A DNA stretch of 64,000 nucleotides from an uncultured Alistipes sp. (GTDB lineage Bacteria > Bacteroidota > Bacteroidia > Bacteroidales > Rikenellaceae): contig CALURC010000007.1 of the NCBI GenBank assembly GCA_944323075.1, positions 1 to 64,000 on the forward strand, written 5' to 3'. A program made the translations under genes and the position numbers. Below, piece after piece: positions 44,267 through 53,072 of the stretch (position 1 is its first letter; every line of letters begins with the position of its first letter). A model generated the notes under the pieces. It was not told the origin of the DNA. It made no database searches and saw nothing but the letters and a program-made list of their open reading frames with translations.

Positions 44267-46543
44267 TTACCGGAGAACTTCGAAAGAGCCTTCCAGATCG
44301 GCGGATGAACTACCTCCGACCCAGACTTTGAATTGTCCCGGTTCGTATCCGTAGCTCATGTCTTGACGATAGAAACTGATGCTTTGGGCGTCTAACAGGA
44401 AGGAAACTTCACGGCTCTCGCCCGGAGCCAGTTCCACTCGTTCGAAACCTTTCAGCTGTCGGAGTGGACGTGTAACGCTGGCGACGACATCCTGAAGATA
44501 GAGTTGTACCACCTCCGTACCCCTTCTTTCACCGCTGTTACGAACTGTTACGGTGATTTCGATCGGCTGTTTCATGTCGCTTTTATCGGAAGAAATCCGA
44601 AGATCGGAATATTCAAAGGTCGTGTAACTGAGTCCGTATCCGAAGGGATAGAGCGGTGTGTTGTCCGGAAGGTCGATATAGCGTGAAACGTAGTGTTGTT
44701 CTCCGACATTTGGTGTAAAAGGACGTCCGGTATTTTTCATATCGTAGTGTATTGGAACTTGTCCTAAAGATCTCGGAAAGGTCATGGTCAGTTTCCCGCA
44801 AGGGTTGAAATCCCCTGACAGTATATCGGCAACGGCGTGTCCTCCTTCCGTGCCCGGATACCATGCTTCGACAATCGCATCGGCAACGGAGCTCTCCCAG
44901 CTCAGATCGAGCGGACGTCCGTTCAGTAGCAACAGAACGAGGGGTTTGCCTGTGGTGCGGATCGCTGCAATCAGCTCCTGTTGAATCTTCGGCAGTGAGA
45001 TGGTGGTCATACTCGTCGCTTCTCCACTCCACGATCCGGGTAGACCGACCGCTACAACCGCGACGTCGCTGTTGCGTGCTGCTTGCAATGCTGAATGAAA
45101 ACCGATACGGTTTTCTTGTTCGTAAGGAGATCCTTGTGTGAATATGATTTTATCGTGACCGAAGCGCTCCTGCATGCCTTGAAGAATGGAGACAACATGC
45201 GAAGTGTCCCCTTGTCCGTACCACGATCCGAGCAGATCGATCCGGGAGTTGGCGAATGGTCCGATCAGAGCGATTTTGCGTCCTGTCGTGATCGGAAGCG
45301 TCCTGTTGTCGTTTTTCAACAGAACGATCGACTTTCGGGCCATGTCGCGTGCGGCAGCCAAATTCTCCGGTTTGTAGAATTCGCGTGCGGCAGCTGTCGT
45401 ATCGAGGTAACGGTACGGATCATCGAAGAGCCCCAATGCGCATTTTACCCGCAAAACGCCGGCGCACATCCGATCGACCTGTCGGAGAGAAACCTTTTTC
45501 TGTTCGACCAATTGTTTGAGAAAACGGTGGTAGATGTCGCCCTGAAGGTCCATGTTGATTCCCGCGTTGAGGGCCAGAGCACCGGCTTCCATGCTGTCGG
45601 CCGCCACGCCGTGCGGCACCAGTTCATTGATGGCGGTAAAGTCCGTTACGACGAATCCGTTGAATCCCCACTCCTTGCGCAGGATGTCGGTCATCAGGTA
45701 GTGACTGGCCGTGGCCGGAACTGCATCGATGTCATTGAATGCGCTCATGACCGATCCAACTCCGGCATCTATCCCGGCTTGATAGGGCGGCAGGTAGACT
45801 TCGCGAAGCGTGCGGTCGGTGATGTCTACGGTCTGGTAGTCGCGTCCGGCCTGAGGGGCTCCGTAAGCAGCGAAGTGTTTGATGCAGGCCAGAATCGTAC
45901 TGTCCGAGGCTAGGGATTCGGGACTCTCCCCCTGGTATCCCTCCACCATGGCGGCGGCAATAAGCGAACCGAGGTAGGAGTCCTCTCCCGAACCCTCCGA
46001 AACGCGTCCCCAACGCGGATCCCGTGTCACGTCGACCATCGGCGAAAAGGTCCAGTTCAGACCGGCGGCAATCGCTTCACGCGCGGCTACGCGTGCAGAG
46101 TTTTTGATCCCCTCAATGTCCCACGAACAAGACATGCCGAGATTGATCGGAAAAATGGTCTTCATGCCGTGAATGACGTCGTAGCCGAACAATAGGGGAA
46201 TGCCCATGCGGGTTTCCTCGACGGCGATACGCTGTAGCTCGCGGTTGTAGGCCGGAACGTGGGCATTGAAGATGTTTCCACAGGTGCCGTTGCGGATCGC
46301 CTCCTCGACGTTTTTCGGAAGCGTCGGTCCGGTCGTGGTGAAGTGGCTCGAGTAGAGGACTAATTGTCCGATCTTCTCGTCGAGGGTCATGCGTTGCATC
46401 AGTGAATCGACGTACTGTTCGATTTTCGGATCGGAAAAGTAGTGGGAGGCCTTCTCTGTCGAGGCAGTCCGGTCGTAAGACGAGCGACAACCATGTAGAA
46501 AATATATTGCGAGAAGGGGAACGAGTAGGTAAATGATCTTCAT
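44267..46543 (-). CDS. GH3 beta-glucosidase lipoprotein
   Basis: This 758-residue exported enzyme starts with a lipoprotein signal (lipobox near FLHGC). It has the GH3 TIM-barrel domain (IPLLFGYDVIHGMKTIFPI, the substrate-binding KHFAAYGAPQAGRDY, and the nucleophile aspartate in GFVVTDFTAINEL). The GH3-C domain and a fibronectin-III-like end (PIEITVTVRNSGERRGTEVVQLYL) follow. This layout is BglX-like. It closes the susC-susD-GH144-GH3 run and starts 6 bases after the GH144 stop. With a GH144 partner, cleavage of beta-1,2-linked gluco-oligosaccharides is the best guess. Confidence 0.92.
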   Translation of the reverse strand: MKIIYLLVPLLAIYFLHGCRSSYDRTASTEKASHYFSDPKIEQYVDSLMQRMTLDEKIGQLVLYSSHFTTTGPTLPKNVEEAIRNGTCGNIFNAHVPAYNRELQRIAVEETRMGIPLLFGYDVIHGMKTIFPINLGMSCSWDIEGIKNSARVAAREAIAAGLNWTFSPMVDVTRDPRWGRVSEGSGEDSYLGSLIAAAMVEGYQGESPESLASDSTILACIKHFAAYGAPQAGRDYQTVDITDRTLREVYLPPYQAGIDAGVGSVMSAFNDIDAVPATASHYLMTDILRKEWGFNGFVVTDFTAINELVPHGVAADSMEAGALALNAGINMDLQGDIYHRFLKQLVEQKKVSLRQVDRMCAGVLRVKCALGLFDDPYRYLDTTAAAREFYKPENLAAARDMARKSIVLLKNDNRTLPITTGRKIALIGPFANSRIDLLGSWYGQGDTSHVVSILQGMQERFGHDKIIFTQGSPYEQENRIGFHSALQAARNSDVAVVAVGLPGSWSGEATSMTTISLPKIQQELIAAIRTTGKPLVLLLLNGRPLDLSWESSVADAIVEAWYPGTEGGHAVADILSGDFNPCGKLTMTFPRSLGQVPIHYDMKNTGRPFTPNVGEQHYVSRYIDLPDNTPLYPFGYGLSYTTFEYSDLRISSDKSDMKQPIEITVTVRNSGERRGTEVVQLYLQDVVASVTRPLRQLKGFERVELAPGESREVSFLLDAQSISFYRQDMSYGYEPGQFKVWVGGSSSADLEGSFEVLR

Positions 46544-46549
46544 AACGGA

Positions 46550-48196
46550 TTAATTTAGTGTTTCGACAGGTGATTGGTTGTAGGTGAACCCCAAACGGGA
46601 AAGGCCCCGTCGGACGTCGTCGTTTTTCATAAAAGCCTTCCAAAGTGTGGCGCGACGGTGGTTTTCGATCATGATAAGGATCGGGCCCTGGTCGATTGCA
46701 AGATAGTTGTACGTCGATTTATGCGGATCGGACATACCGAGGTTAAGTGCATCGTAAAAACCCATAATCCCGAAAGAGATCGGTCCCAGATTACGGTAGA
46801 GGTTGCGGAGCACGTCCATCGACTCATGCGGCGTGTAGGGCATCGAGGAGAGGGCTGCGGTCGGGGCGACGGTCCCGAAATCGTGACCGATACCCGGAGA
46901 GTGGGCCATATATCCTGTTGGCAGGGCATCGCATGCAGTTAACCCCCAGAAATCGGGACCGTAACCGACCCAGCCGTAAGGATTGTCGATGCAGTAGGCA
47001 CGATTGATACGGGTAAAGCGGCAGTTTTGCTCCCAATAGTTTGCATAGAGGTCGCGCAGTCCTCGTGGATCGAGTCCCAGATAGGAGTAGTGGACCCAAA
47101 ACAGCGGTCCTCCCATCAGCGCCCGTTTCCCTAAGGGAAGCATCGTCCCGTAAAAGTCCGTTGCACAGAAGAATTCGCCGGCTTCCCGATTGACCCAGCA
47201 CTGTTCGTAAACCTCCCGATCGATCGGGTAGGTTGGAGAGGCGGCAGCGAGGATGTAGGCGATCAGTGCTTCGTCGTAACCCTGTATCTTGTGGTTCATG
47301 GCGAACCCGTGCTCCTCGGACCAATGCCAGTAGAGTGCCTTCTCGCCTTGTGTGTAGAAGCTCCATTCGACTCCGTGCCACAGGGTGTCGATACGGGCAC
47401 GCAGCGTCTTCTCCTGCTCCGTTTCCCGATCAAAATAGCCTCGGGCCGTCAGCAATCCTTGTATAAGAAATGCTGTCTCGACGAGGTCTCCTCCGTTGTC
47501 GTGTTCGCTGAACGGGTAGGCTTTGTTGGTGTAGGTATCGTACCAATGGGCCCAGACTCCATGGAAACGGGGAAGCCGTTCCAACGATCCGACAATACGT
47601 TCGAGCCGGGTCAATACCTCTTCGCGTGTAACGAAACCGTTCTCGATGCCGGCGATCAATCCCATGATGCCGAATCCCGATCCCCCGATCGTGATACAAC
47701 TTTCTCGGCTGTCGTCCGAACGCTCGAAGATCAGTCCCGTAAGCGGGTCGGCGAACTCCCAGAAATAGCGAAACGTGTATCGTTGTACCATCTCTTGCAG
47801 CTGATCGTCCGTAAGCCGCCGCACCGAGGCCGAGACGTCGGGACTTGTGTGGATCGTCTCACCTGAACGATTCAATGCCGAGACCCGGTAGGTGTAGGTC
47901 GTGTCGGTTGTCTCGACGAAATCGAGATAGTACGTCCGGTTTGTAAATCTGCGCAGAACCGGGTTACCTGAGGCCTGAAGTCGGTATACTGCATAGCGAT
48001 CGACTCCGGATATGGGACGCCACCTCAATTCTACGTGCGAGTCGTAACCGGTCGCTTCGATCGGTCCCGATGAGCAGAAGAGCGTGTCCAGCATGCTTTG
48101 ATCCGACGGTTGTGCCGTATCAGGTTGGGTATTTCCGGATGCAACTCCTATCGATAGCAATGAAAATAAGAAAAAGAGAGCAGAGATCGGTTTCAT
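46550..48196 (-). CDS. Glycoamylase-family endoglucanase (GH144-type)
   Basis: This 548-residue secreted protein has a signal peptide (cleavage near GVASGN). An N-terminal fibronectin-III-like domain comes next (to about residue 140). The alpha/alpha barrel of the glycoamylase family (PF10091) follows, with ITIGGSGFGIMGLIAGIENG, WAHWYDTYTNKAYPFSEHDN and DNGGDLVETAFLIQGLL. GH144 enzymes, founded on the Chitinophaga pinensis endo-beta-1,2-glucanase, belong to this family. The neighbouring GH3 and SusC/D genes match beta-1,2-glucan loci. Exact activity is inferred. Confidence 0.86.
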   Translation of the reverse strand: MKPISALFFLFSLLSIGVASGNTQPDTAQPSDQSMLDTLFCSSGPIEATGYDSHVELRWRPISGVDRYAVYRLQASGNPVLRRFTNRTYYLDFVETTDTTYTYRVSALNRSGETIHTSPDVSASVRRLTDDQLQEMVQRYTFRYFWEFADPLTGLIFERSDDSRESCITIGGSGFGIMGLIAGIENGFVTREEVLTRLERIVGSLERLPRFHGVWAHWYDTYTNKAYPFSEHDNGGDLVETAFLIQGLLTARGYFDRETEQEKTLRARIDTLWHGVEWSFYTQGEKALYWHWSEEHGFAMNHKIQGYDEALIAYILAAASPTYPIDREVYEQCWVNREAGEFFCATDFYGTMLPLGKRALMGGPLFWVHYSYLGLDPRGLRDLYANYWEQNCRFTRINRAYCIDNPYGWVGYGPDFWGLTACDALPTGYMAHSPGIGHDFGTVAPTAALSSMPYTPHESMDVLRNLYRNLGPISFGIMGFYDALNLGMSDPHKSTYNYLAIDQGPILIMIENHRRATLWKAFMKNDDVRRGLSRLGFTYNQSPVETLN

Positions 48197-48200
48197 GATA

Positions 48201-49849
48201 TTAATAATAGGGATTCTGTTCGAGGTTATTCATCAGCAGAATCTGTTCGTTCGGAATAGGCAGCACATAGTTTTTCGGGGTTTCGACAGGAGAGGTTGTC
48301 GGTAGAGGAAGGAACGTGGATTCCGATGCGATACCCAGCTCTTTCATTAATTCGAGACCTGCCTGTTCGGACTGGATCTTTGCCCAAACCCTTGCTGCAA
48401 AATACCCCGGACGAATCTTATCGATCCGCACCAGATCGAAGTAACGGTCCCGTTCCATCGACAGCTCGATCCGTTTCTCTTCCCAGATGTTTTCGAGCGT
48501 TGCCTCTTTCTCTCCGAGTCCGGCCCGAGCCCTTACCGCGTTGTACCACTCCGAAGCCTTTGCATCGCCGCATTGTACAGCCGCTTCGGCTCCGATCAGC
48601 AATACCTCTGCCCAACGCATTAGCCGGATGTTTCCTCCGTAGTTTTCATTGCTCCCGTGACCGGACGCGGTTGGTACCCCTTTCGGGTAAAACGGTTCGG
48701 AAATCCGTTCGAGGCAGATGCGGGATCATCGGCAATGTACGATCCGACGATCGTGGTGCCGTCGATGACCGACGGGGTCTGCTCCATGCCGCTGAAGGCC
48801 GTGGTCCGTCCGTAGATGATGTCGTTCTCTTTGCGGTTGTCGCCCGGCTCGTAAGATTGGACCAGATTGAGCGACGGAGCGACAAACCCCCAGCCCCAGT
48901 TCGGATCGCTCCGGACACCGACCACCTGCCAGCCCTGATAGGCTCCGTCCGATGTCATGAAACTGGCGGCTCCGATCTCGAACACCGATTCGGATCCGTA
49001 TTCTCCTGATTTCGAAAATAGGATGGATAGCGGTTCCAGTCCGTAGCCGTCGTCAGAAAGTTCCATCTCCTTGACGATCGATACGATCCGGGTATAGTAT
49101 TCATTGGCTCGTTCCGGTTCGTCGGCGGCCCGATAGAGCAGCACTTTGGCCATCAGCCCCATAGCCGAACCCCAGTGGGCCCGACCGTACCATGAAGTGG
49201 GATACCATTGGCTGGCCTCCTCTTTATCGGGCATCAGAAGTCCGGCTTCCAGATCGGCCATGATCGAGTCATAAAGCGTCGTGCGGTTGGCGATCGCAAT
49301 GTCGGCCATCTCGGCCCCGGTGAGGGTTTCGAGAGGGACGATTGGACCCTTCCCCCAATGTTTCAACACGGAGAAGTAGAACCATGCCCGATTGAACCGG
49401 GCCTCGCCTTCGAGAATCTCTTTCTGGCGGGGATCGATGCCGTCGAATTCACGGATGGCTTTCAGTGCGGTGTTGGCTCGTCCGATTCCGGTATAGGCAT
49501 TGTTCCACAGCCAGTTCAGAAAATCGGAACCGCCGTTGAGGCCCGACATGTTTTGGAACTGATTGACTCCGTTATTGAAAATCGTGCCACCGCCGTCGGA
49601 CAGGGAACTGCCCCGCAGTGCATTGTCCGAACACAAATCTCCTATCCACGAACCGATGGTCTCCCATGCGCTTCCTTCGCGATAGGTCGTATAGATGCTG
49701 TTGGTCAGACTCGAGACCGAACTGCTGTTTTCCAAGAAATCGTCTTCTGTCATTTGGCCCTGAGCCGGTTGGTCGAGAAAATCATCCATGCATGAGTTTA
49801 ATGACAGGATGGGCAGACAGAACAGCAAATAAATCGTAAATTTTTTCAT
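48201..49849 (-). pseudogene. susD: SusD-like glycan-binding lipoprotein, frameshifted
   Basis: The gene is in two frames. The first (49849 to 48620, 409 residues) starts with a lipoprotein signal (LSLNSCMDDFLDQPAQGQ) and the SusD N-terminal TPR region, then runs out of frame. The second frame carries EPFYPKGVPTASGHGSNENY and GGNIRLMRWAEVLLIGAEA, the SusD C-terminal signature, and ends at 48201 with NLEQNPYY. A single-base shift must lie at about 48698-48725, because the second frame has a TGA at 48726-48728. Joined length would be about 550 residues, normal for SusD. It follows susC closely. A real mutation or a sequence error are both possible. Confidence 0.88.
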
Positions 49850-49864
49850 AGGTTGTGAAGGGTA

Positions 49865-52800
49865 TTAAATTCCTATATTGATACCGAATGAGAATGTGCG
49901 GGATGGGGGATAAACTGCATCGAAGCTGTCGATGCCGGCAGCGTTGGGTGAACCTCCGATCTCGGGAGAGTAGGCCGTTGCCCGCGTGGCGGTCCAAAGA
50001 TTGTGAATGGAAAAATAGACTTTCAACGTACGCATCTTCATCTTTTCGACAATCCGTTGTGGAAAAGAGTAGCTCAGCGTGAAATTGCGGATTTTAAAAT
50101 AGCTGGCATCCTCGAGGTAGTATTCGCTGTACTGGTTGTTGGAGCCCGGGCCATCTAACAGTACCCGTGTAGTCGAGTTGGTCGAACCTGGTCCGATCCA
50201 TGAATTGAGGTAGTCCGTCGTTACGTTATAGGGTGAAGTTCCTAATGTCTGCCGTCGGGTACTGTATATTTTACCGCCGAGAGCTGAATAAAGATCCGTT
50301 TCCAGGCCGATCCCTTTGTATTCGAATCGCAGATTCAGACCGAGGGTGACTTTCGGCAGATAGCTCCCCATGTAGATCCGGTCGTCTTTGTCGATCACAC
50401 CGTCGTCGTTTTGGTCTTTGTACCGCAGATCGCCGGGGGTGGCTCCGCTGATCGATGCCGATTCGGCAATTTCATCCCAATCCTGATAAATGCCTTCGAC
50501 CGCATAGCCCCAGAACCCGCCGATCGGATAACCGACCAGCGTGACGTTTGCTCCGTTCTCCAGAGGGGGAACGTCCTGATTGACAGAAATAACACGGTTC
50601 TTGAGGGTGGTTCCGATCAGCGAAATGTCATACGTAAAATCTTTCCTGTTTTCGCGCCATCCGAGATTGAACTCGATTCCCGTATTGCGGACCTTCGCGA
50701 TGTTCGAGAGCGGAGAGTAGCTCGTTCCGCTTATTCCGGGCAGCGTAATGTTGGTCAGTACGCCCGACGTCGTTTTTGCGTAGTAATCGAACTCGAAAGA
50801 GAAGCGTCCGTTCAGGGCTAGAAAATCGAGACCCAAGTCAAGTTGTCGGGCCTCCTCCCAGCGTAGTCCGTAATCGATCACCATGTCGAGCACCTCGGAA
50901 GTAGTCACTCCGGTGGGGTTCTTCCCGAAAACGCCGTAGACCGTATTGACGTATGCGGTCTGGATGTTGTTTGGAATACCCGCATCAGAACCTACAATAC
51001 CGTAACTGGCCCGGAGTTTCATCTGGTTGAGCCAGCTGATGTTTTTCATCCAGCTCTCCTCGTGCATGGCCCAGCCGACACCTATGGCCGGGAAGGTCCC
51101 GTAACGCCCGTCTTTGGGGAAACGGGATGAGGCATCCGTACGGACCGTTGCGGTGATCAGATAACGGTCGTCGTAGTTGTAGTTGAAACGGGCCAGATAG
51201 GAGAGGTAGGTGAAGACTGCCCCTCCGGTTGTGCCGGTCAGTGTCGAAGCCTCACCCAGTCCGATGTACCACAGGTTGCGGTTCTTCCATGCAGTTGCGG
51301 GCATCCCTTTGATGTTCTGGCTCTGGTTTTGGGACGAACTTTTCTGAAAAGTGATTCCGGCCAAAGCACTGAAGGTGTGTTTCCCCTTTTCGAACGAATA
51401 GGAGAGCGTGTTTTCGCTGAGCCAGTCGAACTGACGGCTCTGGTTGACGTTCAGCTCGTTGTCCGTTCGGCGCTGGTCGATGTTCACTTCGTAGGCCGGT
51501 AGGAAACTTTTCCCTTCGGAGTTGGAACTGTTCATCGAGAACGAGGACTGGAATACGAGATTCTTGACAAACTCCAGCTTGATGAAGAAGTTAGCCAGCG
51601 TTTTGTAGTAATTCGTGTAGTTCTCGCTGTCGTAGTAGAGCATGGCGACGGGGTTGCCCGCTTTGCCGATCTCGTCCACCGGACCGAAAAACTTCGACGG
51701 ATCGTCCGGATCGGTCACCGGAGCTGTCGGCAAGGCCCGCAGCGCACTTGCCAATGTCACACCCTGACTGTTGCGCCGTTCGTAAATGTAGGAGATGTTG
51801 CTCCCTATGGTGGCCCAGCGGGTCAGTTCATAGGTGTTCGATAATTTGACGTTCGCCCGTTCGTATCCCGAATTCTTGATGATCCCGTCCTGATTGAAAT
51901 AACCACCCGAGAGCCCGTAAGTTGATTTTTCGCCTCCACCTACCAGATTGAAATTGTAATTCTGTGTGAGAGCCAATCGTGTGATTTCCCGTTGCCAGTC
52001 GGTACCTTTTCCTGCTGCGTCGATCTGATCCGGTGTGTATGGGAGGGGGGTGGAGGTTCCGTTGATAGCGTTTTGGGCCATGACATTTCGGTTCTTCAGG
52101 TATAAATATTCGCCAGCATCGGCATAATCCAGATACCGGGACATTTCGGATACACTCAGATTCGCTTCGACGTTTAAGGTGACGGGTTGGTTTTTGCGCC
52201 CCTGTTTGGTCGTGATGATGATGACTCCGTTGGCTCCTCGTGATCCGTAGATGGCTGTGGCCGATGCGTCTTTCAATACTTCAAGCGATTCTATTTCATT
52301 GGGGTTCAGAAAGGCGATGTCGTCCATGATCAGTCCGTCGACGACGTAACAGGGATTCGAATTGGTGAAAGAGCTGAGTCCCCGTACGCGAATCTGGGGA
52401 GCACCGCCTGGAGAGCTGTTTTGAACTACTTCTACACCCGCTACTTTCCCCTGTAGTCCTTGCAGTGGATTGGCTGCTGCAACGGTCGTGTTCAGCTCGG
52501 ATCCTTTGACAGATGAGATGGAGCCGGTAATGTCACGTTTGCGTTGTACGCCGTATCCGACTACCACAGCGGCATCCAGATCGGTCGTGACGACAGTCAG
52601 TGTAACGTTCAGCGGAGAGCGACCCGTGTAAGGAATCTCACGGGTCTCGTATCCGATGTAAGAAAACACAAGGGTATCACCCGGTATCGCGGATAACGAA
52701 TATTGTCCGTCGGGTCCGGTATAACTCCCTCGTGTATATTCACCTTTGATCGTTACGGAAACGCCGATCAAAGGAGGACCGTCGGAACCCGTCACTTGTC

Positions 52801-52909
52801 CGGTGACCTTGTTGGAAGGAGGTTGTCCGAAAAGTGGATTGAGGCTGAGAAGCATGAGAAACGACAATAATGTCGAGGCCTTTTGCTTGAAAAAGTAATG
52901 TATTTTCAT
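49865..52909 (-). CDS. susC: SusC-like TonB-dependent outer membrane transporter
   Basis: This 1014-residue transporter imports oligosaccharides across the outer membrane with TonB energy. After a signal peptide (cleavage near PLFGQP) come a carboxypeptidase-like regulatory domain (VTGQVTGSDGPPLIGVSVTI) and the SusC motif VVVGYGVQRKRDITGSISSV. The plug follows (GVEVVQNSSPGGAPQIRVRG, ATAIYGSRGANGVIIITTKQ), then the beta-barrel ending in FGINIGI. ATG 52909 is preferred to an upstream start because the signal peptide begins there. The susD gene follows after 15 bases. No N-terminal secretin/TonB-signalling extension or adjacent anti-sigma factor is seen. Confidence 0.95.
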   Translation of the reverse strand: MKIHYFFKQKASTLLSFLMLLSLNPLFGQPPSNKVTGQVTGSDGPPLIGVSVTIKGEYTRGSYTGPDGQYSLSAIPGDTLVFSYIGYETREIPYTGRSPLNVTLTVVTTDLDAAVVVGYGVQRKRDITGSISSVKGSELNTTVAAANPLQGLQGKVAGVEVVQNSSPGGAPQIRVRGLSSFTNSNPCYVVDGLIMDDIAFLNPNEIESLEVLKDASATAIYGSRGANGVIIITTKQGRKNQPVTLNVEANLSVSEMSRYLDYADAGEYLYLKNRNVMAQNAINGTSTPLPYTPDQIDAAGKGTDWQREITRLALTQNYNFNLVGGGEKSTYGLSGGYFNQDGIIKNSGYERANVKLSNTYELTRWATIGSNISYIYERRNSQGVTLASALRALPTAPVTDPDDPSKFFGPVDEIGKAGNPVAMLYYDSENYTNYYKTLANFFIKLEFVKNLVFQSSFSMNSSNSEGKSFLPAYEVNIDQRRTDNELNVNQSRQFDWLSENTLSYSFEKGKHTFSALAGITFQKSSSQNQSQNIKGMPATAWKNRNLWYIGLGEASTLTGTTGGAVFTYLSYLARFNYNYDDRYLITATVRTDASSRFPKDGRYGTFPAIGVGWAMHEESWMKNISWLNQMKLRASYGIVGSDAGIPNNIQTAYVNTVYGVFGKNPTGVTTSEVLDMVIDYGLRWEEARQLDLGLDFLALNGRFSFEFDYYAKTTSGVLTNITLPGISGTSYSPLSNIAKVRNTGIEFNLGWRENRKDFTYDISLIGTTLKNRVISVNQDVPPLENGANVTLVGYPIGGFWGYAVEGIYQDWDEIAESASISGATPGDLRYKDQNDDGVIDKDDRIYMGSYLPKVTLGLNLRFEYKGIGLETDLYSALGGKIYSTRRQTLGTSPYNVTTDYLNSWIGPGSTNSTTRVLLDGPGSNNQYSEYYLEDASYFKIRNFTLSYSFPQRIVEKMKMRTLKVYFSIHNLWTATRATAYSPEIGGSPNAAGIDSFDAVYPPSRTFSFGINIGI

Positions 52910-53027
52910 AAGCTGAGAAATTAATCGAATTGCGGTTGTGTCGTTGATTGACAGCACAAAGCGGATGCCCAAGCAAGAGGGTATTGTAATTTTTGCCTGA
53001 AAAAAGGATATTCCGGTTGAAATCCGT

Positions 53028-53035
53028 TATTTTTG
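53028..53035 (+). promoter_or_regulatory. -7 promoter box of the phosphoesterase gene
   Basis: TATTTTTG matches TAnnTTTG, about 38 bases before ATG 53073. The intergenic stretch 52910-53072 also must hold the divergent susC promoter, for which no clear box is seen. Confidence 0.5.
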
Positions 53036-53072
53036 TAGAAGAGTAAGTTTCGTACAAGAAAAACATAGTATT

